Shown here: piece after piece, positions 44,422 through 52,854 of the stretch
Layout: every line of letters begins with the position of its first letter
Position numbering within the stretch: the stretch's first letter is position 1
Assembly (NCBI RefSeq): GCF_002286985.1
Contig: NZ_NSKC01000002.1
Coordinates: forward strand, 310,001 to 374,000
Reading direction: 5' to 3'
Origin: Halorubrum salipaludis
Lineage (GTDB): Archaea; Halobacteriota; Halobacteria; Halobacteriales; Haloferacaceae
DNA: 64,000 nucleotides
The notes under the pieces: model-generated
Database searches by the model: none
Told to the model about the DNA's origin: nothing
Seen by the model: only the letters and a program-made list of their open reading frames with translations
Made by a program: the position numbers and the translations under genes

Positions 44422-46527
44422 CTACTCGAACCGATGCTTCTCGACGGTATCGATCGACCTGTCGTCTCGGGAGAGGTATTCGCGAGCCATCCGTTCGATG
44501 TCGGCCTCGCTATCGACATCCTCCGGTAACAGGAGGCGGCCGTTGAGCTGGACGATCGAGTCGCCCTGATTGAGGAGTTCGAGAAGGGACGAAGAGTCGA
44601 GGACTGCCTCTCCCGTATGCAGTGTTCCGGATAGTTCCTCCTTTGACTGAAACTCGTCAAACAACTGCTTTAGTTCGCCCCCGATCCGTCCCGATAGCGA
44701 GAGAACAGATCCGTATGTGATATTGTGTCGGTTGGCCGATCGCGACCACGTTCGATACACCGGCATCGCAGGATGACTATGCGAGGCTATCTCGATGCCC
44801 GGATCGCCCACCATCCGCGTTTGAGTCGCGGCACTAACACCCGACAAGGCGACGCTCGGACCTATCGAGACACCGGACGACAACAGCCCGATTAGCGATC
44901 GAAATAGCTCCGGATCGAGCGGCGTCTCGGTGAGAACTGACGACAGTCCCCCGTTCTCGACGACGGAGATTCCGAATTCCTGATCCTCGACTCCCTCGAA
45001 GACGACGAGCGCTGGTGCTCCACCGAGCCCGTCGAGCGAGACCGTTCCGTCCGCAGCGACGATCCGACCGTCTTCGACCGGCAGGCCGCAGTACGCGATG
45101 TCGACCTCCGGATCGGTGAGGTTTGCCAGAAGGGTATTCGCGTCGGGGTTGGCTATCAGCTCCCACGAGCCGATTTTGTCCGGGACCGCCGGATCGGAGA
45201 GCGCACGGCGCAGACTCTCTGAACGCTCCGCGGAACCGGTTACGGCGATGACGCGGATTTCACCACGGGCCGTCGTCGTTCTCGTGAGTCGGTTCTCGTA
45301 GCCGTCAGGGACCAGCACCGCCGTTCCGGCCGGAGACGGAACCTCGTCCGGTGAGGGAACTGCCTCGGAGGTCGAGCCATCGTCGTTCCGGCTGATCCAC
45401 GGTGACGTACCGAGCGCGACGGGTGCGTCCACTATCGGATCGCCCGATCCCCGGATACGAACCGGAGCGAGCACGTGCGCGAGATGCGGGAGGAGATCCG
45501 CGGCCTCGCGAACCGGTTGGAGCACCGCCTCGGTCGGCCACGCGGGCGCGTACGGAGCGACGGTCTCAGGATCGACTTCGAGGTACTCCATCAACCGCTC
45601 GCTCATCGACCTGTCGGCCAGGTTCGGCGGGTAAAACGGGAGCTTCGCCCCCATCAGTTCGTACTCGTATCGGTCGGACTTGACGTACCCGTCCGTCCGC
45701 GCCAGCGTGTCGAGGAAGAACCACGTCCGGAGTAGTTCCTCGACGCGCTCTTCGAGCGCGACGCCCTCACTCGGAAGCGACTCGACGTAGCCGGTGTCGA
45801 GTCGGATCGCCGGCGAGTCGCCGACGACCACCTCTGCGCCGAGGTAGTACGCGAGCGTAGAGAGCCGGTACACGTCGGCGTACGTGGGGCGCACGACTAC
45901 CTCAATGCCGGTGTCAGGACCGACGAGCGGGCTCGGAATGTCGAGTTCTTCTCCGAGCCGGATCCGGGGCGGATACCCGCGGAGCGTCGGCCACGAGCGC
46001 TCGGGGGTGAACTCCTTGATCGAGGAGCCGAACACCGACACCGCCTCGGCGAGCGCGGCCGGATCGTCGGGGACCGTGATCGTCGCCTCCGGGCGAGTGT
46101 GCAGCGATCGCGCACCGACCGTGACGGTGGTCGGGCGATCGAAGGTCAGCTCGCCGAACTCCGACTCGGTTATTCCCGTCGCGGAGATCGCCGCGTCTTG
46201 TATCCGCACGACGACCTTCACCGGTCCGTTAACGTCGAAGTAGTACGTTTCCCGGTGGAACTCCATCGAATCGTCGAGCTGGGCGAAGAACTCACCCTCA
46301 GCATCCCGAACGGTCACTGTGTTCTGTTCCAGAATGGACATTCCTCCGGCCTCGAAGCTAACCGCGCGATCGACGGGGACGTGAAACAGCTCCGGCAGCG
46401 CCGGCCGCGGCTCCGGCTCCCGGTCGAAACGGAGCGGAAACTCCTCGCCCTCCAAGGCGTCGCGGATGCACAGCGTCCGCCCGTCCGTCTCGAACCCGAT
46501 TCGGCCGTCGATCGCGTCGTCAGTCAC
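44422..46527 (-). CDS. Unrecognised 701-residue protein with a possible degenerate CHAT-like region
   Basis: A large soluble protein with no signal or membrane segment. I do not recognise a named family for the first 400 residues, which mix beta strands (TVTVRDAEGEFF, VKVVVRIQDAAI) and helices (VYRLSTLAYYLGAEVVVGD). Residues about 420-600 have a caspase-like/CHAT order: a strand with VDIAYCGLPVEDGRIVAADG, LSLDGL-type loop, APALVVFEGVE, and ELFRSLIGLLSSGVSIGPS. CHAT proteases have His-Gly and Cys where this has CGL and EGVE, so it looks catalytically altered. Base composition is less GC-rich than the neighbours. I favour GTG 46527 over TTG 46548 because a CATAAC box lies about 27 bp upstream of the GTG and an inverted repeat overlaps the TTG. 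Confidence 0.6.
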   Translation of the reverse strand: MTDDAIDGRIGFETDGRTLCIRDALEGEEFPLRFDREPEPRPALPELFHVPVDRAVSFEAGGMSILEQNTVTVRDAEGEFFAQLDDSMEFHRETYYFDVNGPVKVVVRIQDAAISATGITESEFGELTFDRPTTVTVGARSLHTRPEATITVPDDPAALAEAVSVFGSSIKEFTPERSWPTLRGYPPRIRLGEELDIPSPLVGPDTGIEVVVRPTYADVYRLSTLAYYLGAEVVVGDSPAIRLDTGYVESLPSEGVALEERVEELLRTWFFLDTLARTDGYVKSDRYEYELMGAKLPFYPPNLADRSMSERLMEYLEVDPETVAPYAPAWPTEAVLQPVREAADLLPHLAHVLAPVRIRGSGDPIVDAPVALGTSPWISRNDDGSTSEAVPSPDEVPSPAGTAVLVPDGYENRLTRTTTARGEIRVIAVTGSAERSESLRRALSDPAVPDKIGSWELIANPDANTLLANLTDPEVDIAYCGLPVEDGRIVAADGTVSLDGLGGAPALVVFEGVEDQEFGISVVENGGLSSVLTETPLDPELFRSLIGLLSSGVSIGPSVALSGVSAATQTRMVGDPGIEIASHSHPAMPVYRTWSRSANRHNITYGSVLSLSGRIGGELKQLFDEFQSKEELSGTLHTGEAVLDSSSLLELLNQGDSIVQLNGRLLLPEDVDSEADIERMAREYLSRDDRSIDTVEKHRFE

Positions 46528-46541
46528 GGCCTTCTGATAAT

Positions 46542-46566
46542 CCGACAACAGTTATGAGGTTGTCGG
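46542..46566. promoter_or_regulatory. 8-bp inverted repeat in the promoter of the 701-aa gene
   Basis: CCGACAAC (46542-46549) and GTTGTCGG (46559-46566) are exact complements with a 9-base spacer. The spacer holds the putative TATA element on the minus strand. This placement would let a dimeric repressor block transcription. Confidence 0.5.
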
Positions 46567-46672
46567 TCATTCCCGAGATTCGCCGATTCTGCCGCCGTAC
46601 GACCGGATTTCATCGCCTCGTGTTAACAAGCGTGACAGCAACTTTAACATGCGACACACGTGACACGCGGAC

Positions 46673-47692
46673 ATGGATCAGCGGGTCGAAACCGCTCTCG
46701 GCGAGGCGTTTCCGGACCGCTCCGTCGACCGGACGTTCGGGGTCGGCCCCTCGTGGAACGGCGCCAACGAGACGGTCGGCGTCGCCTTCGCCGACGGGGG
46801 GCGCGCGTTCTGTAAGGTCGCCGCCGACGGCGACGGGAGCCGGATCGCCCGCGAGCTGGCCGTGCTCCGGTACCTCGGCGCGGAGCGGTCGGTCGCGGGG
46901 CCGGCGGTGCTCGCCGGCGACCCGGACGCGTCGGTGCCGTACCTCGTCACCGCGCCCGTGCCAGGCCGCGAGCTGCTCGGCGTCTGGGAGGACGCGGGGG
47001 ATGAACGGCGCGAGGCGCTGCTCCGACGCGTCGGCGCGACGCTCGCGGCCCTCCACGCGGAGCGCTTCGACCGCCACGCGGAGATCGTCGGGGGCCGCGT
47101 GGGCGAGGACGGCGCGCCGTCTCTCGCCCTCGACCCGGCCCCGTGGCCGGACGTGCTCCGCGCGACGATCGAGCGCACCCGCGAGATCGGCACCTCGGAG
47201 CGGCTGGCTGACCACTACGACGCCGCGTTCGACTGCGTCGAGGCGAACCGCGACCGGCTGGAGGGCGCCCCAGCCGCGCTGCTTCACGGGGACGTGGCCA
47301 AGCCGAACCTGTTCGTGGCCGACGAGGGCGAGGCGGGGGGCTCCCACGGCCGCGGCGACGACGCCGGCCCCGACGGGATCGTCCCGATCGACTGGGAGCT
47401 CGCGCACGTCGGCGACCCCGCCCGCGATCTGGTCCGCGCGGAGGACCAGCTGTTAAACGGGTTCGACAGCAGGGGGCCGGAGCGGTACGCGGACGCCCTC
47501 TATCGGGGGTACCGCGACCGCGCCGGCGGGCTTCCGCCGGGGTTCGCGGAGCGGCGTCCGGTGTACGAGGTCGTCCGGATGCTGGGGCGCTCGGGCTTTA
47601 TCGACCAGTGGACGACGTACCTCGACGAGCCGCTGGAGTCGCTCGTCGATCGGGCCGACGCCGAACTTCGAGCCCGGCTGGACGCGGTCTGA
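46673..47692 (+). CDS. Aminoglycoside phosphotransferase-like kinase
   Basis: A 339-residue protein of the APH/choline kinase fold. The catalytic loop is LLHGDVAKPNLFV (HxDxxxxN, with Asp as base and Asn for metal), followed by the metal-binding IDWELAHVGDPARDL. The N-lobe nucleotide region is GRAFCKVAADGDG. The substrate is unknown: related haloarchaeal enzymes act on small alcohols or sugars, and antibiotic resistance should not be assumed. TTTAACA at 46643-46649 gives a promoter for a leaderless start. Confidence 0.87.
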   Translation: MDQRVETALGEAFPDRSVDRTFGVGPSWNGANETVGVAFADGGRAFCKVAADGDGSRIARELAVLRYLGAERSVAGPAVLAGDPDASVPYLVTAPVPGRELLGVWEDAGDERREALLRRVGATLAALHAERFDRHAEIVGGRVGEDGAPSLALDPAPWPDVLRATIERTREIGTSERLADHYDAAFDCVEANRDRLEGAPAALLHGDVAKPNLFVADEGEAGGSHGRGDDAGPDGIVPIDWELAHVGDPARDLVRAEDQLLNGFDSRGPERYADALYRGYRDRAGGLPPGFAERRPVYEVVRMLGRSGFIDQWTTYLDEPLESLVDRADAELRARLDAV

Positions 47693-47707
47693 TCGGCGAC
47701 ACGTCGG

Positions 47708-48505
47708 TCACCGGTTCCACGCCGCGTCGTCCGGGTCGATCCGGCGCTCGCCGGGCTCCAGCGCGTCGACCGCGTCGAGGGCGGCGTCGGGAACCTCGGC
47801 GTCGACCGCGCGCAGGTTCTCGGTCACGTGGTCGCCGGTCGCCTTCGGGATCGGCGTCACGTCGCGAGCGAGCGCCCACCCGAGCGCGAGGACCGCCGGC
47901 GAGAGGCCGTGGCGGTCGGCGATCGCAGTGAGTTCGTCGTCGCCGAACAGGTCGCCGCGGGCCAGCGGGGAGTAGCCGACGAGCCGGTGGTCGAGCTCGG
48001 CCGCGAGCTCGCGGAGCGCCGGCTGCCGGAACCGCGGGTGGCACTCGACCTGGTGGGCGGCGATCGGCGCGTCGAGGATCCGGTCGGCCTCGCGCACCAG
48101 TTCCGGCGTGAAGTTCGAGACGCCGACGTGGTCGGTGACCCCGGCCTCCCTGAGCGCGTCGAACGCCGGGAGCGTCGTCGACGGGTCGTACGCCCTCGTC
48201 GGCCAGTGGACGTACAGCAGGTCGACGCGGTCGAGCCCCAGCCGGTCGAGGCTCTCGCGGGCCGTCTCGCGGACGTCCTCGGGCGCGAGGTTGTCGGGGT
48301 GGACCTTCGTGGCCACGGTCACCTCGTCGCGGTCGACGGCGGCCGCGGCGATCCCCTCGCCGACGGCGGTCTCGTTGTCGTACATCTGCGCGGTGTCGAC
48401 GTGGCGGTACCCCGCTTCGAGGGCGGCGGTCACCGTGTCGCGACACTCCGCGGGGTCGTCGAGCCCGGACGTGCCGAGGCCGAGCGGGAGTTCGAGCGGC
48501 GGCAT
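47708..48505 (-). CDS. Aldo/keto reductase
   Basis: A 265-residue NADPH-dependent oxidoreductase with a TIM barrel. The catalytic tetrad is visible: Asp and Tyr in HVDTAQMYDNE, Lys in VATKVHPDN, His in LLYVHWPT. NADP-binding features are GYSPLARG and IPKATGDHVTENL. Length is short but typical for prokaryotic AKRs. ATG 48505 gives MPPLELPLGLGTSG. Convergent with the kinase gene. Substrate unknown. Confidence 0.92.
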   Translation of the reverse strand: MPPLELPLGLGTSGLDDPAECRDTVTAALEAGYRHVDTAQMYDNETAVGEGIAAAAVDRDEVTVATKVHPDNLAPEDVRETARESLDRLGLDRVDLLYVHWPTRAYDPSTTLPAFDALREAGVTDHVGVSNFTPELVREADRILDAPIAAHQVECHPRFRQPALRELAAELDHRLVGYSPLARGDLFGDDELTAIADRHGLSPAVLALGWALARDVTPIPKATGDHVTENLRAVDAEVPDAALDAVDALEPGERRIDPDDAAWNR

Positions 48506-48656
48506 GGCTCCCGGTTCCGGCCCGGACGACAAAAGGGCGTGCCCACCGGAACGGCTCGCGCGGACCGCCGGAATCGGTGTCGGCCTCCGGGAAGCGTTTT
48601 CACCGCGCTGGAAACCCCTCGCCGTTATATGGCCCGTTGCGTCCCTACGTGCAGCC

Positions 48657-49475
48657 ATGACCAACGGGATCCACGTCGAGCTCGCCGTCTCCGCCTGTGA
48701 GGGCTGTCCCGTGGCCGCGCTCTCCTCGGACACGCCGGTCGAGGAGTTCCGCGTCGACGCCGACGACGCCCGCGTCGAGTTCGTCGCGCCCGATCCGCCC
48801 GAGGACCCGCCGAGCGGCCTCGACCTCGTCGAGTTCGCCGGCGAGGCGCACGGCCGCTACGAGATCGCCTGCGAGCGCCCAGCCACCGACGGCGGCGTCG
48901 CGATGGACGCCCCGGAGGCCGAGGTGGGTACCGACGCGGACGCGGGGGCCCCCGCCGGTCCGTCGCCGACCCCGGCCGCGGAGCCGTCCGCGTCGGCGAC
49001 GCCCGAGTCGGCTTCGCCTCCCCCCGCCGACGGAGTCCCCTGCGAGGGCTGCTCGTGCGGCGGGCTCCCGTCGGCGTTCGCGAACTTCCCGGTGTCGCCG
49101 CGCCGGACCGAGATGGCGGACGGGGAGCTGCTCGTCTCGTTCGTGCTGACCGGCCACGAGGAGCTGCAGGCGATCGTCGACGAGTGCGAGGCCGCCGGGC
49201 TCGGCGTGGAGCTCCGCCGGCTGTGCGTCGACCGGGGGAACCGGAGCGCGGCGGACGACTCCCGCCGCGACGTGGTCCCGGTCGACCTCGCGGGCGTGAC
49301 GGACCGACAGGCAGAGGTCGCCGCGGTCGCGGCCGAGAAGGGATACTTCGACGGCGACGGCGCCTCCGCCGCGGAGATCGCCGCGGACCTCGACCTCGCG
49401 AAGTCCACGGTCTCGGAGCACCTCCGGGCCGTGACTGACACGCTCTTCTCGCAGGCGTTCGGGGACGGTACTTAA
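48657..49475 (+). CDS. Cys-rich Bat-type HTH regulator, NarO-like
   Basis: A 272-residue transcription regulator. The C-terminal Bat-type HTH (HTH_10, about 215-265) reads VTDRQAEVAAVAAEKGYFDG, then SAAEIAADLDLAKSTVSEHL. The rest is rich in Cys: Cys14 and Cys17 (CEGC), Cys129, Cys132 and Cys134 (CEGCSC), and Cys190, which could bind an iron-sulfur cluster or metal as an oxygen or redox sensor. A proline/alanine linker spans 95-125. The haloarchaeal denitrification activator NarO is described as having an N-terminal Cys motif and a C-terminal Bat-type HTH, which fits. It lies directly before the nos operon. TTATAT about 30 bp upstream of ATG 48657 is its promoter. Confidence 0.78.
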   Translation: MTNGIHVELAVSACEGCPVAALSSDTPVEEFRVDADDARVEFVAPDPPEDPPSGLDLVEFAGEAHGRYEIACERPATDGGVAMDAPEAEVGTDADAGAPAGPSPTPAAEPSASATPESASPPPADGVPCEGCSCGGLPSAFANFPVSPRRTEMADGELLVSFVLTGHEELQAIVDECEAAGLGVELRRLCVDRGNRSAADDSRRDVVPVDLAGVTDRQAEVAAVAAEKGYFDGDGASAAEIAADLDLAKSTVSEHLRAVTDTLFSQAFGDGT

Positions 49476-49491
49476 ACCCCCGAACAGTTCG
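49471..49491 (+). promoter_or_regulatory. TATA box and CGAACAGTTCG palindrome of the nos operon
   Basis: CTTAAAC (49471-49477) is followed by the perfect palindrome CGAACAGTTCG (49481-49491, with a further C outside the left arm). The same TATA-then-palindrome layout recurs at 59329-59358 before the second halocyanin gene. The motif is of the CGAAC...GTTCG type reported for NarO control of denitrification genes; the spacing differs and I cannot confirm the match. Confidence 0.6.
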
Positions 49492-49565
49492 CCGCCAGCT
49501 ATCCGGGGAGTTCGACCGTAGTGATCAGTAGCGGGGTCGAACCCATCGGTTCGGCTCCGGAACCC

Positions 49566-49943
49566 ATGACCCAGTGGACACAGCTCGGACCGCGGGAACG
49601 CGAGCTCCTCGCCGTCCTGCGGCGCGCGGACGACCCCCTCACGGCGCGCGACCTGCTCGACGCGGTCGCTAGCCGGGGCGACGACGACGTCGCGTACACG
49701 ACGGTCAAGCGGACCGTCGACCGGCTCGTCGAGAAGGGGTTCGTCGAGCGCGAGTCGGAGCGGTACCGCGGCGGAACGCGGCACCGCTACCGGTTCGACG
49801 TCGAGGCCGCCCGCGAGCGGCTGATCCCGGAGTTCGCCGAGGAACTCCGGACGGTGCTCGGCGAGCCGGCGGTCGAGCGGCTCGCTCGAACGGTCCGAAC
49901 GGAACGCGACGGCGACGAGGCCGACGCCACCACTCAACAATGA
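49566..49943 (+). CDS. BlaI/CopY-like winged-helix regulator at the head of the nos operon
   Basis: A 125-residue DNA-binding protein with the BlaI/MecI/CopY winged helix: LGPRERELLAVLRRADDPLTARDLLDAV, then AYTTVKRTVDRLVEKGFVERE. The C-terminal half is helical and has no Cys cluster. In bacteria CopY senses copper; a copper-responsive role would fit a nos operon, since NosZ needs 12 copper atoms per dimer, but this is inference. ATG 49566 matches the family; GTG 49521 is an alternative. Its TGA overlaps the nosZ ATG by four bases (ATGA), so nosZ is translationally coupled to its likely regulator. Confidence 0.83.
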   Translation: MTQWTQLGPRERELLAVLRRADDPLTARDLLDAVASRGDDDVAYTTVKRTVDRLVEKGFVERESERYRGGTRHRYRFDVEAARERLIPEFAEELRTVLGEPAVERLARTVRTERDGDEADATTQQ

Positions 49944-52030
49944 CTACAGATCCGAACGCGAGCGACGAGCGGTCGACACGGACGGACGAACACGACGAGC
50001 GGTCGGCGGACGCGACCCCGGACGACGGGACGGGGACGCCCGCGGACGACGCGGGTCCCGCCGACGACGAGCCGGAGATCGTCGACGGGCGGACGATCGA
50101 ACACCTGCTGACCGACCACGAGCGCGACATCGCCTCGACCGCGGAGGGAACCGACGCGACCGCGGCGAAGCGACCGACCCTCGACCTCCCGCGCTTGGAG
50201 CTCGGGCGGCGCGACTTCATGAAGGCCGGCGCCGCCGTCGGCGCCATGAGCGGCCTCGCCGGCTGTACGAGCATCCTCGCCGACGAGGAGGGCGACGACT
50301 CCGGCAGCGCGGCCGCCAGCGGCGAACACAAGGTCGCGCCCGGTGAGCACGACGAGTACTACGGGTTCCTCTCCGGCGGCCACACCGGCGAGATCCGCGT
50401 CGTCGGGATCCCGTCGATGCGGGAGCTGATGCGGATCCCCGTCTTCCAGGCGGAGAGCGCGCGCGGCTACGGCCACGACGCGAAGACGAGCCAGATGCTC
50501 GAGGAGGAGGGCGACGGCCACGTGTGGGGCGACACCCACCACCCGCGCGTCTCCCAGACCGACAACGACTACGACGGGCGCTGGCTGTTCGTCAACGACA
50601 AGGCGAACGGGCGGATGGCCCGCGTCGACTTAGAGTACTTCGAGACGGACGCGATCACGAACGTCCCGAACTGTCAGGGCGTCCACGGCGCGTGTATGCA
50701 GCTGCCGGACACCCAGCTCGTCTTCGGCGTCGGCGAGTTCCGCGTGCCGATGCCGAACGACGGGCGCGACGTCGACGACCCCGACGAGTACGGCTCCGTC
50801 CTCACCGCCATCGACCCCGAGACGATGGACATCGAGTGGCAGGTCGAGGTCGACGGCAACATGGACAACGGGGACGGCGGCAAGGAGGGCCGCTGGTTCT
50901 TCGCGACCGGCTACAACAGCGAGGAGGGCGTCACGGAGTCGGAGATGACGCAGGCGGACCGCGACTACGTGAAGGCGTTCGACATCCCCGCCATCTGGGA
51001 CGCCGTCGAGAACGGCGAGTACGAGGAGATCAGCGGCGTGCCCGTCGTCGACGGGACGATGGACAGCTCGCTGAACGAGGGCGACCGCCCGATCGTCCGG
51101 TACGTGGCGACGCCGAAGAGCCCGCACGGAGTCAGCGTGACGCCCGACGGGAACTACGCGATCGCCTCCGGAAAGCTCGACCCGAGCTGTACGGTGATCG
51201 ACATCGAGGCCATCGCCGAGGTCGACGACCCGCAGGAGGCGATCGTCGGGCAGCCCCGGATCGGGATGGGGCCGCTCCACACCGCCTATGACGGGCGGGG
51301 CCACGCGTACACGACGACGTTCATCGACAGCGAGGTCGTCAAGTGGGACTACGAGGCCGCCGTCGAGGCCGAGGCCGGCTCCGAGGAGCCGGTCGTCGAC
51401 CGCCACGACGTGCACTACAACCCCGGCCACCTCATCGCCGCGGAGTCGTACACGGCGTCGCCGCAGGGCGACTACCTGATCTCGCTGAACAAGCTCTCGA
51501 AGGACCGGTTCCTCCCGGTCGGCCCGATCCACCCGGAGAACGATCAGCTGTTCCACATCGGCGACGACGACGCCGGGTTAGAGCTGATCAAGGACAAGCC
51601 GTCGTACCCCGAGCCGCACGACGCCAGCGTGGTCCACAAAGACAAGATCGACCCAGCGAAGACGTGGGACACCGACGACTACGAGATCGACTACGTCGCC
51701 GAGGGCGAGGAGTCCTTCGAGCGGATCGACGACAGCACCGTCGAGATCGAGATGTGGGCGCGCCGCAACGAGTTCTCCTTCCCCGAGGTGACGCTGCAGG
51801 AGGGCGACGAGGTGACGCTCCGGATCTCCAACGTCGAGACCACGAGCGACGTGATCCACTCGATCGCGATCCCGGAGTACGACATCAACCTCGCGCTGGC
51901 GCCGCAGGACACCCGGGAGGTGACGTTCACCGCGGACGAGCCCGGCGTGTTCTGGGCGTACTGCGCGTACTTCTGTAGCGCGCTCCACCTGGAGATGCGC
52001 TCGCGGATCCTCGTCGAGCCGGACGAATAG
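49940..52030 (+). CDS. nosZ: Nitrous-oxide reductase
   Basis: Reduces N2O to N2 outside the cell, the last step of denitrification. The 696-residue protein has an acidic N-terminal extension of about 85 residues before a Tat signal (GRRDFMKAG, Arg90-Arg91) that ends in the lipobox-like LAGC (Cys109). A seven-bladed propeller with the CuZ His residues follows (DTHHPRVSQ, SPHGVSVTPDG, RHDVHYNPGHL). The C-terminal cupredoxin has the CuA motif CAYFCSALHLEM (Cys675, Cys679, His683, Met686) and DVIHS. The intact CuA and CuZ sets suggest a working enzyme. The start overlaps the CopY-like gene; the next Met is inside the signal, so the extension is probably translated. Confidence 0.95.
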   Translation: MTTDPNASDERSTRTDEHDERSADATPDDGTGTPADDAGPADDEPEIVDGRTIEHLLTDHERDIASTAEGTDATAAKRPTLDLPRLELGRRDFMKAGAAVGAMSGLAGCTSILADEEGDDSGSAAASGEHKVAPGEHDEYYGFLSGGHTGEIRVVGIPSMRELMRIPVFQAESARGYGHDAKTSQMLEEEGDGHVWGDTHHPRVSQTDNDYDGRWLFVNDKANGRMARVDLEYFETDAITNVPNCQGVHGACMQLPDTQLVFGVGEFRVPMPNDGRDVDDPDEYGSVLTAIDPETMDIEWQVEVDGNMDNGDGGKEGRWFFATGYNSEEGVTESEMTQADRDYVKAFDIPAIWDAVENGEYEEISGVPVVDGTMDSSLNEGDRPIVRYVATPKSPHGVSVTPDGNYAIASGKLDPSCTVIDIEAIAEVDDPQEAIVGQPRIGMGPLHTAYDGRGHAYTTTFIDSEVVKWDYEAAVEAEAGSEEPVVDRHDVHYNPGHLIAAESYTASPQGDYLISLNKLSKDRFLPVGPIHPENDQLFHIGDDDAGLELIKDKPSYPEPHDASVVHKDKIDPAKTWDTDDYEIDYVAEGEESFERIDDSTVEIEMWARRNEFSFPEVTLQEGDEVTLRISNVETTSDVIHSIAIPEYDINLALAPQDTREVTFTADEPGVFWAYCAYFCSALHLEMRSRILVEPDE

Positions 52031-52074
52031 AGCGCGAACCGCCTCACCCCCATTCCACCCCCACCCCACACGAC

Positions 52075-52854
52075 ATGACCGCCTCACTCGACCGACTGAC
52101 GGAGCTCAGACGAGCGCTTCCGGTAACGGCGGCGGCGACCTTCGTCGTCGCCCTGCTGGTGCCCGTCTGGAAGATCGCGTTCGAAGCGCCCCAGTACCCC
52201 GACGGGCTGCTCGTCGAGCTGTACGCGTACCCGCGGCTCGGCGGCGACTACGCCGAGGTGCAGGCGCTGAACCACTACGTCGGGTTCTACTACCCGGACC
52301 CGGTGTTCGTCGACCCGAACTACGCGGTCCACCCGGACGCGATCGCCGCGCCGGAGTGGATCCTCGGGCCGGTCGTCTTCCTCGCGGTGGCCGCCGCGGG
52401 CGTGTTCGTCGCGCTCGCGCCGACCGACCGGAAGCTCCGGCTGGGCCTGCTCGGCCAGCTGATCGGGGCGACCGTGGCGTTCGTGGGGACCTTCGCGATC
52501 GTCCAGTACCGGCTGTACCAGGCGGGCCACGCGCTCGGCGAGGACGCGCCGGTCGTCGGCGTCGAGGAGTTCACCCCGCCGCTTTTAGGCGGCTACGAGA
52601 TCGCCAACATCAGCGGGGTGGCGTGGTTCGGTCCCGGCGGCTACCTCGCCGGGGCCGGCTTCCTGCTGCTGGTCGTCGCGTTCCTGCTCCGCGACTCCCG
52701 AGTGACGATCGGCGAGGCCGCCGGCGCGGTCCGCGACCGGCTCTCGGGGAGCCGGGATGAGGACGGCGACGGGGACGCCGAGGAGATCGGGCCGACCGCC
52801 GAGGAGGCGGTCGAGACCCGGACCGGCGACGGATCCGACGCGGGGGTGCACTGA
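52075..52854 (+). CDS. Nos-cluster membrane protein (NosB-like candidate)
   Basis: A 259-residue membrane protein. It has one N-terminal helix (ALPVTAAATFVVALLVPVWKIAF), an exported segment with APQYPDGLLVELYAYPRLGGDYAEVQALNHYVGFYYPDPV, three more helices (LGPVVFLAVAAAGVFVAL, LLGQLIGATVAFVGTFAIV, GYLAGAGFLLLVVAFLL), and an acidic tail. The LNHYVG motif with YPxGL is shared with membrane proteins next to nosZ in non-proteobacterial nos clusters, from memory. It probably helps electron transfer to or maturation of NosZ. ATG follows nosZ by 45 bp; its stop overlaps the nosD start. Confidence 0.7.
   Translation: MTASLDRLTELRRALPVTAAATFVVALLVPVWKIAFEAPQYPDGLLVELYAYPRLGGDYAEVQALNHYVGFYYPDPVFVDPNYAVHPDAIAAPEWILGPVVFLAVAAAGVFVALAPTDRKLRLGLLGQLIGATVAFVGTFAIVQYRLYQAGHALGEDAPVVGVEEFTPPLLGGYEIANISGVAWFGPGGYLAGAGFLLLVVAFLLRDSRVTIGEAAGAVRDRLSGSRDEDGDGDAEEIGPTAEEAVETRTGDGSDAGVH

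Noticed and set aside
47303..47315. CCGAAC-CT-GTTCG match inside the APH-like kinase gene
   Set aside because: It is within coding sequence for AKPNLFV at the conserved catalytic loop and far from any promoter, so codon constraint explains it better than regulation.
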